Positions 12,901-19,821 of a stretch of 25,336 nt of DNA are shown here, piece after piece (position 1 is the first letter of the stretch; every line of letters starts with the position of its first letter). The translations under genes were made by a program, and so were the position numbers. Below the pieces are notes generated by a model. That model made no database searches, was not told the DNA's origin, and saw only the letters and a program-made list of their open reading frames with translations. Origin of the DNA: a virus; IMG/VR virus record IMGVR_UViG_3300042502_000409, positions 1 through 25,336 of that record; one strand, given 5' to 3'.

Positions 12901-13146
12901 ATGAAGATCAGTGTCAATCCCAAGGCCCTACCAAGTCCTGACCAGCCAGCCCGCTTCCCGGCTCTTGTACAATCGAAGAATGGTCAGGCTGTCCTCCTGT
13001 TCCTTGACCCTACCAAGGCGTTGGTCCTGAAAGCTCCACCCCATTCCAACTGGATGGGTGGGGCCGTGACTACCGACGCAGCTACCCACTGGAGGGATGG
13101 GGCCTATATCCCCTTCCACGGCTCAGTGACCTTCGAGGCCCCGTGA
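12901..13146 (+). CDS. Small protein, unknown function
   Basis: An 81-residue protein (MKISVNPKALPSPDQPARFP...). It looks beta-rich, with ALVQSKNGQAVLLFLDPTKALVL in the middle and a W/H-containing end (HSNWMGGAV...HWRDGAYIPF). ATG 12901 follows GGAGGGAAGTGAG, one base after the previous stop. The next gene starts on its stop codon. No motif or homolog is recognised. Confidence 0.6.
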   Translation: MKISVNPKALPSPDQPARFPALVQSKNGQAVLLFLDPTKALVLKAPPHSNWMGGAVTTDAATHWRDGAYIPFHGSVTFEAP

Positions 13147-13406
13147 TGAACCGCGACCTCATCGTCAACGTCCAATCGGAAGCAGCCTCAAAGGCCGCTT
13201 ACGCCGTCATCGACACTCTCCAGTTCCATCCTGCCCAGCACCAGATCGCAGCTATGGCCGCAGTCTTCGTCCTGCTGATGGACCACTACAGCATGGACAT
13301 TCCTGACATGGTTCAGGCGTTCCGGAACATGGCGAATGATGAAACCACCGGGGCTCAGGATAATATCCGGGCGCTCAGAATGTACATGGAAGGGGAACTG
13401 AAGTGA
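13146..13406 (+). CDS. Small helical protein, unknown function
   Basis: An 86-residue, mainly helical protein (MNRDLIVNVQSEAASKAAYAVID...). ATG 13146 overlaps the previous stop; a GTG one codon upstream is the alternative. A mildly hydrophobic helix (QIAAMAAVFVLLMDHYS) is too short and polar at the ends to call a membrane segment confidently. It overlaps the following GTG start by 4 nt. No family recognised. Confidence 0.6.
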   Translation: MNRDLIVNVQSEAASKAAYAVIDTLQFHPAQHQIAAMAAVFVLLMDHYSMDIPDMVQAFRNMANDETTGAQDNIRALRMYMEGELK

Positions 13407-13597
13407 CCAAGATCATCCTCGTCCTGTTAATCTTTGTGGCCCCTAACAAACCCCCGATGACGGCTACGTCAATCATGCCCAGCTTGGACATGTGTACTAA
13501 GGCGGCAGGGGAGTTCCTCGCTCAGGGTCCAAAAGTGTTCGACGCCGTGGCCATCGCGGCTGTGTGCGAAGTCCAGACGGTGGGAGCCCCAGCGTGA
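13403..13597 (+). CDS. Small exported protein with signal-like N-terminus
   Basis: A 64-residue protein with a GTG start overlapping the preceding stop. The N-terminus MTKIILVLLIFVAPN is hydrophobic and signal-like. The rest, MCTKAAGEFLAQGPKVFDAVAIAAVCEV, has two cysteines that could form a disulfide bond in the periplasm. This architecture recurs in tiny phage proteins of unknown function. No lipobox is present. It is coupled to the next membrane peptide by TGATG. Confidence 0.6.
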   Translation: MTKIILVLLIFVAPNKPPMTATSIMPSLDMCTKAAGEFLAQGPKVFDAVAIAAVCEVQTVGAPA

Positions 13598-13713
13598 TGG
13601 ATGTGGTCGCAGTTTTAATCGCAGTTTTCGCTGGCGGGATCACCGGTGTACTTCTGGGGGCTCTTGTATGTCGGTTTATTCTAGCCCCTCTCATGGACTG
13701 GATGCTCAAATGA
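13597..13713 (+). CDS. 38-residue membrane peptide
   Basis: ATG 13597 lies in the overlapping TGATG. The product is hydrophobic from residue 2 to 32 (VVAVLIAVFAGGITGVLLGA...), with glycine small-residue motifs, and ends MDWMLK. It is a probable bitopic membrane peptide. It follows a signal-bearing gene and precedes a small basic gene, with ATGA coupling downstream. Function unknown. Confidence 0.55.
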   Translation: MDVVAVLIAVFAGGITGVLLGALVCRFILAPLMDWMLK

Positions 13714-13844
13714 GTATGCCCCGCCCCCTCCGCCTCGCTATCCTCTACTGGAAGTCGGGACGCCCCGCTCCACTCCACATTGAAATGGCTCTCGTGGACC
13801 TAGGGTTTGAACTCTACGTCCTTGAGTCGAAGTATCGTACCTGA
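13710..13844 (+). CDS. 44-residue small phage protein
   Basis: ATG 13710 overlaps the preceding stop. The product MSMPRPLRLAILYWKSGRPA...ALVDLGFELYVLESKYRT resembles small uncharacterised proteins in other proteobacterial phages, which share an opening like RPLRLAILYW and an end like LExxYR (from memory). It has a basic amphipathic N-terminus. It ends just before CCTACCA (13847-13853) and the SSB gene. Confidence 0.6.
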   Translation: MSMPRPLRLAILYWKSGRPAPLHIEMALVDLGFELYVLESKYRT

Positions 13845-13871
13845 AACCTACCATCTGAAAGATTTAGCCAT

Positions 13872-14576
13872 ATGGCAGCGAAAAAGAAGCGCATCACAAT
13901 GACCACCCCTCCGGGGCGGTTCTCCTACCCAAAGCTGGACAAGCCCGACTACGGCACCAAGGACTACCCCAAGCCAGCCGGTGAGTACTCCGTTCAGTTC
14001 ATCCTGAATGCCAAGGACCCCGCCACCAAGGCGTTCCTCGCCAAGCTGGACCCCTACTACCAAGAGGCCCTCTCCAAGGGACGCGTTGAGTTCGACAAGC
14101 TCAAGGTTGAGCAGCGCAAGAAGCTCAAGAGCCTTACCGAGAACCCCCTGTTCACGGAACTCTACGACTCCGAGACCGAGAAGCCGACCGGGGAAATCAA
14201 GTTCAAGTTCGCCACCCCGGCGTCCTACAAGGACCGGGAGACGGAAGCCGTCCAGAAGGTGAACCCGCCGCCGATGTTCTCGGCAAGTGGTAAGCCTGTG
14301 AAGGGTGTCACCCCATGGGGCGGGACCCTCGGCAAGGTCAGCTTCGTCTTCGATGAGGATGGCTACTTCATCCCGGGCACAGGCTCAGCGGGCCTGAAGC
14401 TTCGACTGGCAGGGACGCAAATCCTTGAACTGGTTGAGGGTGGCCAGCGTGATGCCAAGAGCCTCGGCTTCGGTTCTGAGGATGGCTATGACGACATCTC
14501 CGAGCGGGATGTTGATAGTGATGACGCTGACCAGACTGACGACACCACGTCAGACGACGACGCTTCGGACTTCTGA
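13872..14576 (+). CDS. T7 gp2.5-like single-stranded DNA-binding protein
   Basis: A 234-residue protein in the gp2.5 slot (T7: 232 aa). The N-terminal OB-fold region has TTPPGRFSYPKLDKPDYGTK and EYSVQFILNAKDPATK, typical of the family. GEIKFKFATPA and a conserved WGGTLGKVSF segment follow. The C-terminus is a long acidic tail rich in Asp that ends in Phe (DDASDF), the hallmark tail that contacts DNA polymerase and helicase in T7. It coats ssDNA during replication and recombination. ATG 13872 is preceded by GAAAG. Its stop overlaps the endonuclease start. Confidence 0.92.
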   Translation: MAAKKKRITMTTPPGRFSYPKLDKPDYGTKDYPKPAGEYSVQFILNAKDPATKAFLAKLDPYYQEALSKGRVEFDKLKVEQRKKLKSLTENPLFTELYDSETEKPTGEIKFKFATPASYKDRETEAVQKVNPPPMFSASGKPVKGVTPWGGTLGKVSFVFDEDGYFIPGTGSAGLKLRLAGTQILELVEGGQRDAKSLGFGSEDGYDDISERDVDSDDADQTDDTTSDDDASDF

Positions 14577-15034
14577 TGTCCCGCCGCTCCCCTGTCCGCG
14601 CTCGCGCCCTCGCTGAGGGATACCGAAGTGGACTTGAAGAGGTAGTGGCAAAGCAACTGGAGCAGGCCGGTGTGAGCCCTCGTTATGAGGAACTCACGCT
14701 GGCCTACACCCAGCCTTCCAAGCCTCGTAGTTATACCCCCGACTTCGTTCTCCCGAACGGGATCGTGGTGGAGACCAAGGGCCGCTTCGTTACAGCGGAT
14801 CGCCAGAAGCATCTCCACATCCACGCTTGCCACCCACGGATCGACATTCGTTTCGTGTTCAGCAACGCCAACGCCAAGATCGGCAAGCTCAGCAAGACCA
14901 CCTATGCCAACTGGTGTGACCATAATGGTTTCCAGTGGGCTCAGCGCCTCGTTCCACGAGAATGGTTAGATGAGCCCAAGAACTTCGACAGCCTCGACGC
15001 TCTTACACACGCTCTCAAGAAAGGTTCCATCTGA
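14576..15034 (+). CDS. T7 gp3-like endonuclease I (Holliday junction resolvase)
   Basis: A 152-residue protein (T7 gp3: 149). The catalytic set is intact: E21 in YRSGLEE (T7 E20), a Glu at 38/39 (T7 E35), D56 in YTPDFVLPNG (T7 D55), and E66 and K68 in VVETKGR (T7 E65, K67). It resolves branched DNA and breaks down host DNA in T7. The start overlaps the SSB stop (TGATG), preserving the T7 order gp2.5-gp3. T7 places its lysozyme gene next, but here it is absent from this spot and found at 24124. Confidence 0.94.
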   Translation: MSRRSPVRARALAEGYRSGLEEVVAKQLEQAGVSPRYEELTLAYTQPSKPRSYTPDFVLPNGIVVETKGRFVTADRQKHLHIHACHPRIDIRFVFSNANAKIGKLSKTTYANWCDHNGFQWAQRLVPREWLDEPKNFDSLDALTHALKKGSI

Positions 15035-15273
15035 TGTCTTTCCGCACTGTACTCGATAAGTCCCAGACCGACCTCCTGCTCGACCACTTCAAGGTCCGCT
15101 CTTCTATCTCCGCTCTTGAGGCTCAGGGTATTCTCCTGATCCGCAGCCTGTCCCGCCGCATCAATGACCTTGAGGCCAAGGGTTACCGCTTCATCCGCGA
15201 ACAGTGCATGGACTCCCGGGGCCAGCGCTACGTCCGCTACCACATGGTTGCCGATAGCCGGAAGGCTGCTTGA
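15034..15273 (+). CDS. Small winged helix-turn-helix protein
   Basis: A 79-residue protein. LLDHFKVRSSISALEAQGILLIRSLSRRINDLEAKGYRF is a helix-turn-helix with a following wing (DSRGQRYVRYHM), close to the HTH_39-type domain of many phages. It starts on the stop of endonuclease I and ends on the start of the next gene. Position suggests a role in replication or in regulating it, but no target is known. A small DNA-binding adaptor is another possibility. Confidence 0.75.
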   Translation: MSFRTVLDKSQTDLLLDHFKVRSSISALEAQGILLIRSLSRRINDLEAKGYRFIREQCMDSRGQRYVRYHMVADSRKAA

Positions 15274-15503
15274 TGCGGCTTATTGAAAACAATGCCCCAG
15301 CCTCCCGCTTCATGATCCTCCTGTCCCCCGGTCCCGGGCAACCATGGACCGTGGCCAAGGAACGCTTCCATCTCCTTCAGGACGCGGAATACCACGTTGA
15401 GAAAATCATGAAGAACCCGGGCTGTAACTACTTTGTCGCGGAGGTTGTGGAAAGTGTCAGCACGTTCCGCTCGGCGCGAACCGTTGTCCGCGTCGCTCTC
15501 TGA
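15273..15503 (+). CDS. Small protein overlapping primase-helicase start
   Basis: A 76-residue protein (MRLIENNAPASRFMILLSPG...). ATG 15273 overlaps the previous stop (TGATG). Helical stretches (KERFHLLQDAEYHVEKIMK) and a C-terminal basic strand (FRSARTVVRVAL) are visible. No family is recognised. Its last 50 nt overlap the proposed beginning of the primase-helicase gene in another frame. Confidence 0.6.
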   Translation: MRLIENNAPASRFMILLSPGPGQPWTVAKERFHLLQDAEYHVEKIMKNPGCNYFVAEVVESVSTFRSARTVVRVAL

Positions 15504-17112
15504 CTTCATAGCCCACGTCCCCTGCCCCTGCGGTAAGTCATCGGATGGCCTCGGTACCTACACCGATGGCCACTCCTTTTGCTTCCCGTGCGGCAAGTAC
15601 TTTCCAGCGGAAGAGGGGGCTTCGGTCCCCTCTCCGTCCACCTCAAAGGAGAAGCGTGTGACGACCCTACTCAACGGTGAGCCAGACGCCCTCAAGAAGC
15701 GCGGCATCACCAAGGAGACCTGCTCCAAGATGGCCTACTGGATTGGTGAGATGAACGGTGAACCCGTCCAGATCGCCAACTACTATGCCGATGACGGGGT
15801 GACCCGGGTGGCGCAGAAGGTCCGCGGAGCCGACAAGAGCTTCTCGTTCATTGGCCGTCCGAAGGAAGCCACCCTCTTCGGTCAGCAACTCTGGCGCAAG
15901 GGTGGACGCCGGGTGTACATTACCGAAGGCGAGATCGACGCACTGACTGTCTTCCAAGTGACCGGACACAAGTGGCCCGTGGTCTCCGTCCCGAACGGGG
16001 CTCAGGGGGCTGCTAAGGCATTGGGGAGGCAACTGGAGTGGCTCAATGCGTTTGAGCAGGTGGTCATCGTCTTCGACAACGACGAGCCCGGGAAGGCCGC
16101 GGCGTCTGACTGTGTGGGCTTATTCCCACCCGGTAAGTGCTTCGTGGTCAGCCTACCCGCCGATGTCAAAGACCCCTCCGATATGCTCCAGCAGGACCGG
16201 GGACCAGAACTGGTCACGAGACTGTGGGAAGCCAAGGAGTACCGCCCAGACGGAATCGTGAGCCTCGCTGACATCCGTGAGCAGATCATCACCCCCATCG
16301 AACGTGGTCTCCCGTGGTTCCTACCAACTCTGGATGAATACACCTACGGTAGGCGGCTCGGTGAGGCGGTTGCCCTCGGTGCCGGAACCGGGGTGGGTAA
16401 GTCAGACTTCATCGACGAGCAGATCGTCTACGACCTCGTGACCCTCAAGGAAGACGTGGCCATCTTCAAGCTGGAGCAGCAACCGGTGGAAACCGGGAAG
16501 CGTCTGGCAGGGAAGGTGGCCGATAAGCGTTTCCATGTTCCGGATGGGACGTGGACCCCCGCCGAACTGGACGCCGCTCTCACCAAGCTAGAAGGTGGTG
16601 GCCGGTTGTTCATGTACGACAACTTCGGGGCCGCTGAATGGGCCACGATCAGGGAGCGTATCCGCTTCCTCGCCCACACCGAAGGCGTGAAGCTGTTCTA
16701 TCTGGATCACCTCACGGCTCTCGCGGCTATGGCCGATGACGAGCGTGTGGCCCTTGAGCAGATTATGGCTGAGCTAGGCGGTCTCGTGAAGGAGTTGAAC
16801 ATCTGGCTCCTGTTCGTCAGCCACCTCGCCACCCCAGACGGTAAGCCCCACGAGGAAGGTGGACGGGTCACCATCCGCCACTTCAAGGGGAGCCGCAGCA
16901 TCGGGTTCTGGTCCCACTTCATGTTCGGGCTGGAGAGAAACCAGCAGGCTGACGACGAGACTGAGCGGTCCACGACTACCTTCCGGGTGTTGAAGGATCG
17001 GCTCACGGGCCAGTCCACGGGCAAGACGATAGCACTCGGGTATAATCCAAAGACGGGTAGGATTTATCCGAAAGATGATGAGTGCCCATTTGATAAGGAG
17101 GAAGACTTCTAA
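15454..17112 (+). CDS. T7 gp4-like primase-helicase
   Basis: A bifunctional primase and hexameric replicative helicase of about 552 residues from GTG 15454 (T7 gp4A: 566). A zinc ribbon (HVPCPCG and FCFPCG) is followed by the TOPRIM primase core (VYITEGEIDAL; VVIVFDNDEPGK) and the RecA-like helicase. Walker A is GAGTGVGKS, Walker B lies near LFYLDHLTAL, and SHLATPDGKPHEEGG and RHFKGSRSIG follow. The tail is acidic and ends in Phe (PFDKEEDF), like the polymerase-binding tail in T7. GTG 15454 has GGAGG 9 nt upstream; a TTG at 15433 is possible. The first zinc pair is C-x-C rather than C-x2-C. An internal start is described separately. Confidence 0.93.
   Translation: MSARSARREPLSASLSDFIAHVPCPCGKSSDGLGTYTDGHSFCFPCGKYFPAEEGASVPSPSTSKEKRVTTLLNGEPDALKKRGITKETCSKMAYWIGEMNGEPVQIANYYADDGVTRVAQKVRGADKSFSFIGRPKEATLFGQQLWRKGGRRVYITEGEIDALTVFQVTGHKWPVVSVPNGAQGAAKALGRQLEWLNAFEQVVIVFDNDEPGKAAASDCVGLFPPGKCFVVSLPADVKDPSDMLQQDRGPELVTRLWEAKEYRPDGIVSLADIREQIITPIERGLPWFLPTLDEYTYGRRLGEAVALGAGTGVGKSDFIDEQIVYDLVTLKEDVAIFKLEQQPVETGKRLAGKVADKRFHVPDGTWTPAELDAALTKLEGGGRLFMYDNFGAAEWATIRERIRFLAHTEGVKLFYLDHLTALAAMADDERVALEQIMAELGGLVKELNIWLLFVSHLATPDGKPHEEGGRVTIRHFKGSRSIGFWSHFMFGLERNQQADDETERSTTTFRVLKDRLTGQSTGKTIALGYNPKTGRIYPKDDECPFDKEEDF
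15612..15660 (+). promoter_or_regulatory. Internal start signal for short helicase form, with UUCG hairpin
   Basis: A 9-bp stem AGAGGGGGC/GTCCCCTCT (15612-15620/15625-15633, one G-T wobble pair) is closed by a TTCG tetraloop. AAAGGAG follows, 6 nt before an in-frame GTG at 15658. Starting there would give a 484-residue protein lacking the zinc ribbon, like T7 gp4B (503 residues, internal start at Met64). The hairpin falls in the linker between zinc ribbon and primase core. Confidence 0.6.
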
Positions 17113-17348
17113 TGGGACAGAGTGAAATCAGAAGGCTGATTGAGCAGTACAAGCGCATTCATAAAGAGTCCGGATCGGGACCTCTAGTGACTATTGACGC
17201 TTCATTTATTGATCTTGTTGAACGCATTCTTAACGATCAGGCAGGGGCTATTGATGGCCTGAGAAACGGTAACTACCTTCTTCGGCAACAGGTCGAAGAT
17301 ATTCAGAATGATACTATGGATCGCCTTCGGGAGGTTCTGTTCGGCTAA
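17112..17348 (+). CDS. Small helical protein, unknown function
   Basis: A 78-residue protein (MGQSEIRRLIEQYKRIHKESG...). The C-terminal half is a probable coiled coil (LRNGNYLLRQQVEDIQNDTM). ATG 17112 overlaps the helicase stop and has AAGGAGGAAG upstream. Its codons are visibly more A/T-rich than those of the flanking replication genes, which may indicate a different origin. It lies between primase-helicase and DNA polymerase, where T7-like phages often carry small inserted genes. No function is recognised. Confidence 0.6.
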   Translation: MGQSEIRRLIEQYKRIHKESGSGPLVTIDASFIDLVERILNDQAGAIDGLRNGNYLLRQQVEDIQNDTMDRLREVLFG

Positions 17349-17357
17349 AGGAGCCCC

Positions 17358-19220
17358 ATGAAAGTCTTCGTATTCGACCTCGAAACAGACGGCCTATACG
17401 ATCAGGTGACCAAGGTTCACTCGCTCGTTTACGCCCCACCGGAGAACCCATCTGATGTGCGCTCTATTTGGCATAGCTCCCCCACCACCGTCCAGCAGGG
17501 CTTGGACGAACTCTCCGAGGCAGACGCCATCGTCGGACACAATGTCGTCGGATACGATGTCCCAGTACTCGACAAGCTTTTCCCCCTTTGGCGTCCCTCT
17601 GGCGGTAATGGCCCCCTTGTTCTCGACACCATGCTCCTTAGCCAACTCTTGTGGCCCTCAGAGCACCTCAGAGACCGAGACTTCAAGCTCGTCGCAGACG
17701 GAAAGTTCCCCGCCCACCTCATCGGGAGATACTCTCTAGAGGCTTGGGGCTACCGCCTTGGTGAGTACAAGGGAGACTTCAAGGGGCCATGGGATACGTG
17801 GACTCAGGAGATGCAGGACTACTGCGTTCAGGACGTTCAGGTAACCGTCAAGCTCTGGAACAAGTGCCTTGAAAGGCTGACGACATGGGGCATCGACCCC
17901 TTCGACCGGAACCCCCTACCCGGCAAGGACTGTGTGCAGCTTGAACACCGAGTAGCTGAGATTATCTCCCGGCAAGAGCGCCGGGGTGTGACCTTCAACA
18001 CCAAGAAAGCTGAGGCCCTCTTCGGTAAACTCTCAGCCCGTATGTTGGAACTCGAAGCCCAACTCACCCAAGCTTTCCCGCCTGATGAGGTGGAAAGCCT
18101 CTTCATCCCCAAGGCCAACAACGGCCCCCGGGGGTACGTCAAGGGTGTACCAGTTGTTCGTCACACCACGGTCCACTTCAACCCCTCGTCCCGCCAGCAG
18201 GTGGCTGAGCGTTTGAAGCGTCTCGGGTGGGTGCCCACGGAGTTTACCCCTGAAGGGTCTCCGAAGGTGGATGACGACATTCTGAACACCCTGCCCTACC
18301 CGCAGGCCAAGCTTCTCGCTGAGTACTACATGGTGGAGAAGCGGCTGGCTCAGGTGGGTGGAGGGAAGCAGGGGTGGCTGAGAGCCGTCAAGAATGGACG
18401 CATCCACGGGCGGGTCACCGTCAATGGAGCGGTCACTGGCCGGATGACCCACTCCAGTCCCAATCTAGCCCAAGTACCAGCCGTGGGTGTCCCCTACGGT
18501 AAGGAGTGCCGGGAGCTTTTTGAAGCGTCTAAAGGCTACCAACTGGTAGGCTGTGATGCCGACGCTCTGGAGCTTCGGTGCCTCGCCCACTTCCTCGCCA
18601 AGCACGATGACGGTGCATACATCGCCACCGTTCTGGAAGGGAAGAAAGAGCTAGGCACCGATATGCACACACTCAACGCCAAAGCGCTTGGGTGTTCCCG
18701 TGACGTGGCCAAGACGTGGTTCTACGCCTTCATCTACGGTGCCGGGGATTGGAAGCTAGGCTTTACATTAACGGGACAGCGGGGACCCAAGCAGAAGATT
18801 ACCGGTCGGGGTAAGCAGGGCCGTACAGACTTCCTCACCAAGCTCCCCGCCATGGGTAAGCTTGTCGGGGCTGTCAAGGCAGTTGTGGCCTCTAAAGGCT
18901 ACCTCGTCGGGCTGGATGGTAGGCGCATCTCGATCCGCTCTGACCACGCCGCCCTGAACTCCCTGCTCCAGTCAGCCGGTGCCCTACTCATGAAGCGGGC
19001 CGCAGTGCTCCTATTCGAGGAACTTACCCGGGCCGGTATCGACTTCTGGTTTGTCCTCAACATCCATGACGAGTGGCAGATTGAGGTGGCCCCTGAACAG
19101 GCTACCGAGGCTGGTAAGCTGGCCGCAGAAGCTATCCGCAGGGCGGGGGACTTCTACTCGTTCCGCTGCCCTCTCGCGGGGAACTACGTCATCGGGAACA
19201 ACTGGGCTGAAACCCACTGA
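17358..19220 (+). CDS. T7 gp5-like DNA polymerase (family A) with 3'-5' exonuclease
   Basis: A 620-residue replicative polymerase (T7: 704). Exonuclease motifs are D7 and E9 (VFDLETDG), D67 (GHNVVGYD) and D159 (YCVQD). Polymerase motifs are A with D400 (GCDADALELR; T7 D475), B with K452 and Y456 (AKTWFYAFIYGAG; T7 K522, Y526), and C with H570-D571-E572. Exo motif III to motif A spans 241 residues against about 301 in T7. The thumb is therefore shorter, and the thioredoxin-binding loop of T7 is probably absent. ATG 17358 follows AAAGGAG. The overlapping next gene is a GIY-YIG protein. Confidence 0.96.
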   Translation: MKVFVFDLETDGLYDQVTKVHSLVYAPPENPSDVRSIWHSSPTTVQQGLDELSEADAIVGHNVVGYDVPVLDKLFPLWRPSGGNGPLVLDTMLLSQLLWPSEHLRDRDFKLVADGKFPAHLIGRYSLEAWGYRLGEYKGDFKGPWDTWTQEMQDYCVQDVQVTVKLWNKCLERLTTWGIDPFDRNPLPGKDCVQLEHRVAEIISRQERRGVTFNTKKAEALFGKLSARMLELEAQLTQAFPPDEVESLFIPKANNGPRGYVKGVPVVRHTTVHFNPSSRQQVAERLKRLGWVPTEFTPEGSPKVDDDILNTLPYPQAKLLAEYYMVEKRLAQVGGGKQGWLRAVKNGRIHGRVTVNGAVTGRMTHSSPNLAQVPAVGVPYGKECRELFEASKGYQLVGCDADALELRCLAHFLAKHDDGAYIATVLEGKKELGTDMHTLNAKALGCSRDVAKTWFYAFIYGAGDWKLGFTLTGQRGPKQKITGRGKQGRTDFLTKLPAMGKLVGAVKAVVASKGYLVGLDGRRISIRSDHAALNSLLQSAGALLMKRAAVLLFEELTRAGIDFWFVLNIHDEWQIEVAPEQATEAGKLAAEAIRRAGDFYSFRCPLAGNYVIGNNWAETH

Positions 19221-19501
19221 TGTCTCCCGGCTATATCTACATCATCTCTAACCCTCTCTGGCCCGGTTATTCCAAGGTCGGGAGGGCTAGACGCGTCTCT
19301 GATCGCCTTCGGAATTATCAGACCTACTCACCTCACCGTGACTACCGCCTCAACCACTCGATACCAGTCCAAGACCGGTACCTAGCCGAAGCTGTGGCCC
19401 ACCGCCATCTGGCTGGATACCGAGTCCTCGGCACTGAGTGGTTCGTGATCGACCCTACTGACGCCTTCACCCTCATCCACCCCCACCTCAAGGAGACTTA
19501 A
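19220..19501 (+). CDS. Standalone GIY-YIG (T5orf172-type) nuclease-like protein
   Basis: A 93-residue protein. GYIYIISNPLWPGYSKVGRA at 4-23 is the GIY-YIG-type core as in T5orf172/MUG113 proteins, followed by the conserved basic RVSDRLRNYQT and a Glu near 57 (LAEAVAHRHL) that may be the metal ligand. No separate DNA-binding domain is present. The start overlaps the DNA polymerase stop, so it is neatly integrated rather than disrupting a gene. It could be a free-standing homing-type nuclease or a domesticated DNA-processing protein. Confidence 0.78.
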   Translation: MSPGYIYIISNPLWPGYSKVGRARRVSDRLRNYQTYSPHRDYRLNHSIPVQDRYLAEAVAHRHLAGYRVLGTEWFVIDPTDAFTLIHPHLKET

Positions 19502-19648
19502 ATGTCCGATACAGACCGCAGCGCATGGGCTGAAGCCCTCCGTGATAAGTATGGCATCCAGACCCCTGAAGTCTCCCAAGACTGGCTGGAAGATATGACC
19601 GACGAAGCCATCAGTTCTATTTCTGTAACACCTTGGATGGCTGAATGA
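19502..19648 (+). CDS. 48-residue acidic protein
   Basis: ATG 19502 follows AAGGAGACTTA directly after the GIY-YIG stop. The product MSDTDRSAWAEALRDKYGI... is acidic and helical (EVSQDWLEDMTDEAIS), with no membrane segment. It is coupled to the next gene by ATGA. No family recognised; it may be an adaptor or inhibitor of a neighbour, but that is a guess. Confidence 0.55.
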   Translation: MSDTDRSAWAEALRDKYGIQTPEVSQDWLEDMTDEAISSISVTPWMAE

Positions 19649-19821
19649 CCGACGAGTTACCCACAGTGCGTATTATTCGCGACCACTACATATCCAAAGG
19701 CTACGTCCATGGCAGGATCAGTAGGGATGAGGTTATCATTTACATCCCTGATGGCCTCACGGATGATGACCTTTCCTTCCTTCTGGCTGATGCGGCTGAA
19801 AGACTAGCTGATGGGAATTGA
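19645..19821 (+). CDS. 58-residue small protein
   Basis: The ATG overlaps the preceding stop, and the frame runs into the start of the exonuclease gene, overlapping it by 11 nt. The product MTDELPTVRIIRDHYISKGY...RDEVIIYIPDGLTDDDLSFLL has a strand-helix layout and an acidic end. Unrecognised. The tight coupling to a replication gene supports that it is translated. Confidence 0.55.
   Translation: MTDELPTVRIIRDHYISKGYVHGRISRDEVIIYIPDGLTDDDLSFLLADAAERLADGN

Noticed and set aside
15433-15453. TTG 15433 as the primase-helicase start
   Set aside because: The only nearby ribosome binding site (15440-15444) lies downstream of it and suits GTG 15454; it is retained only as an alternative.
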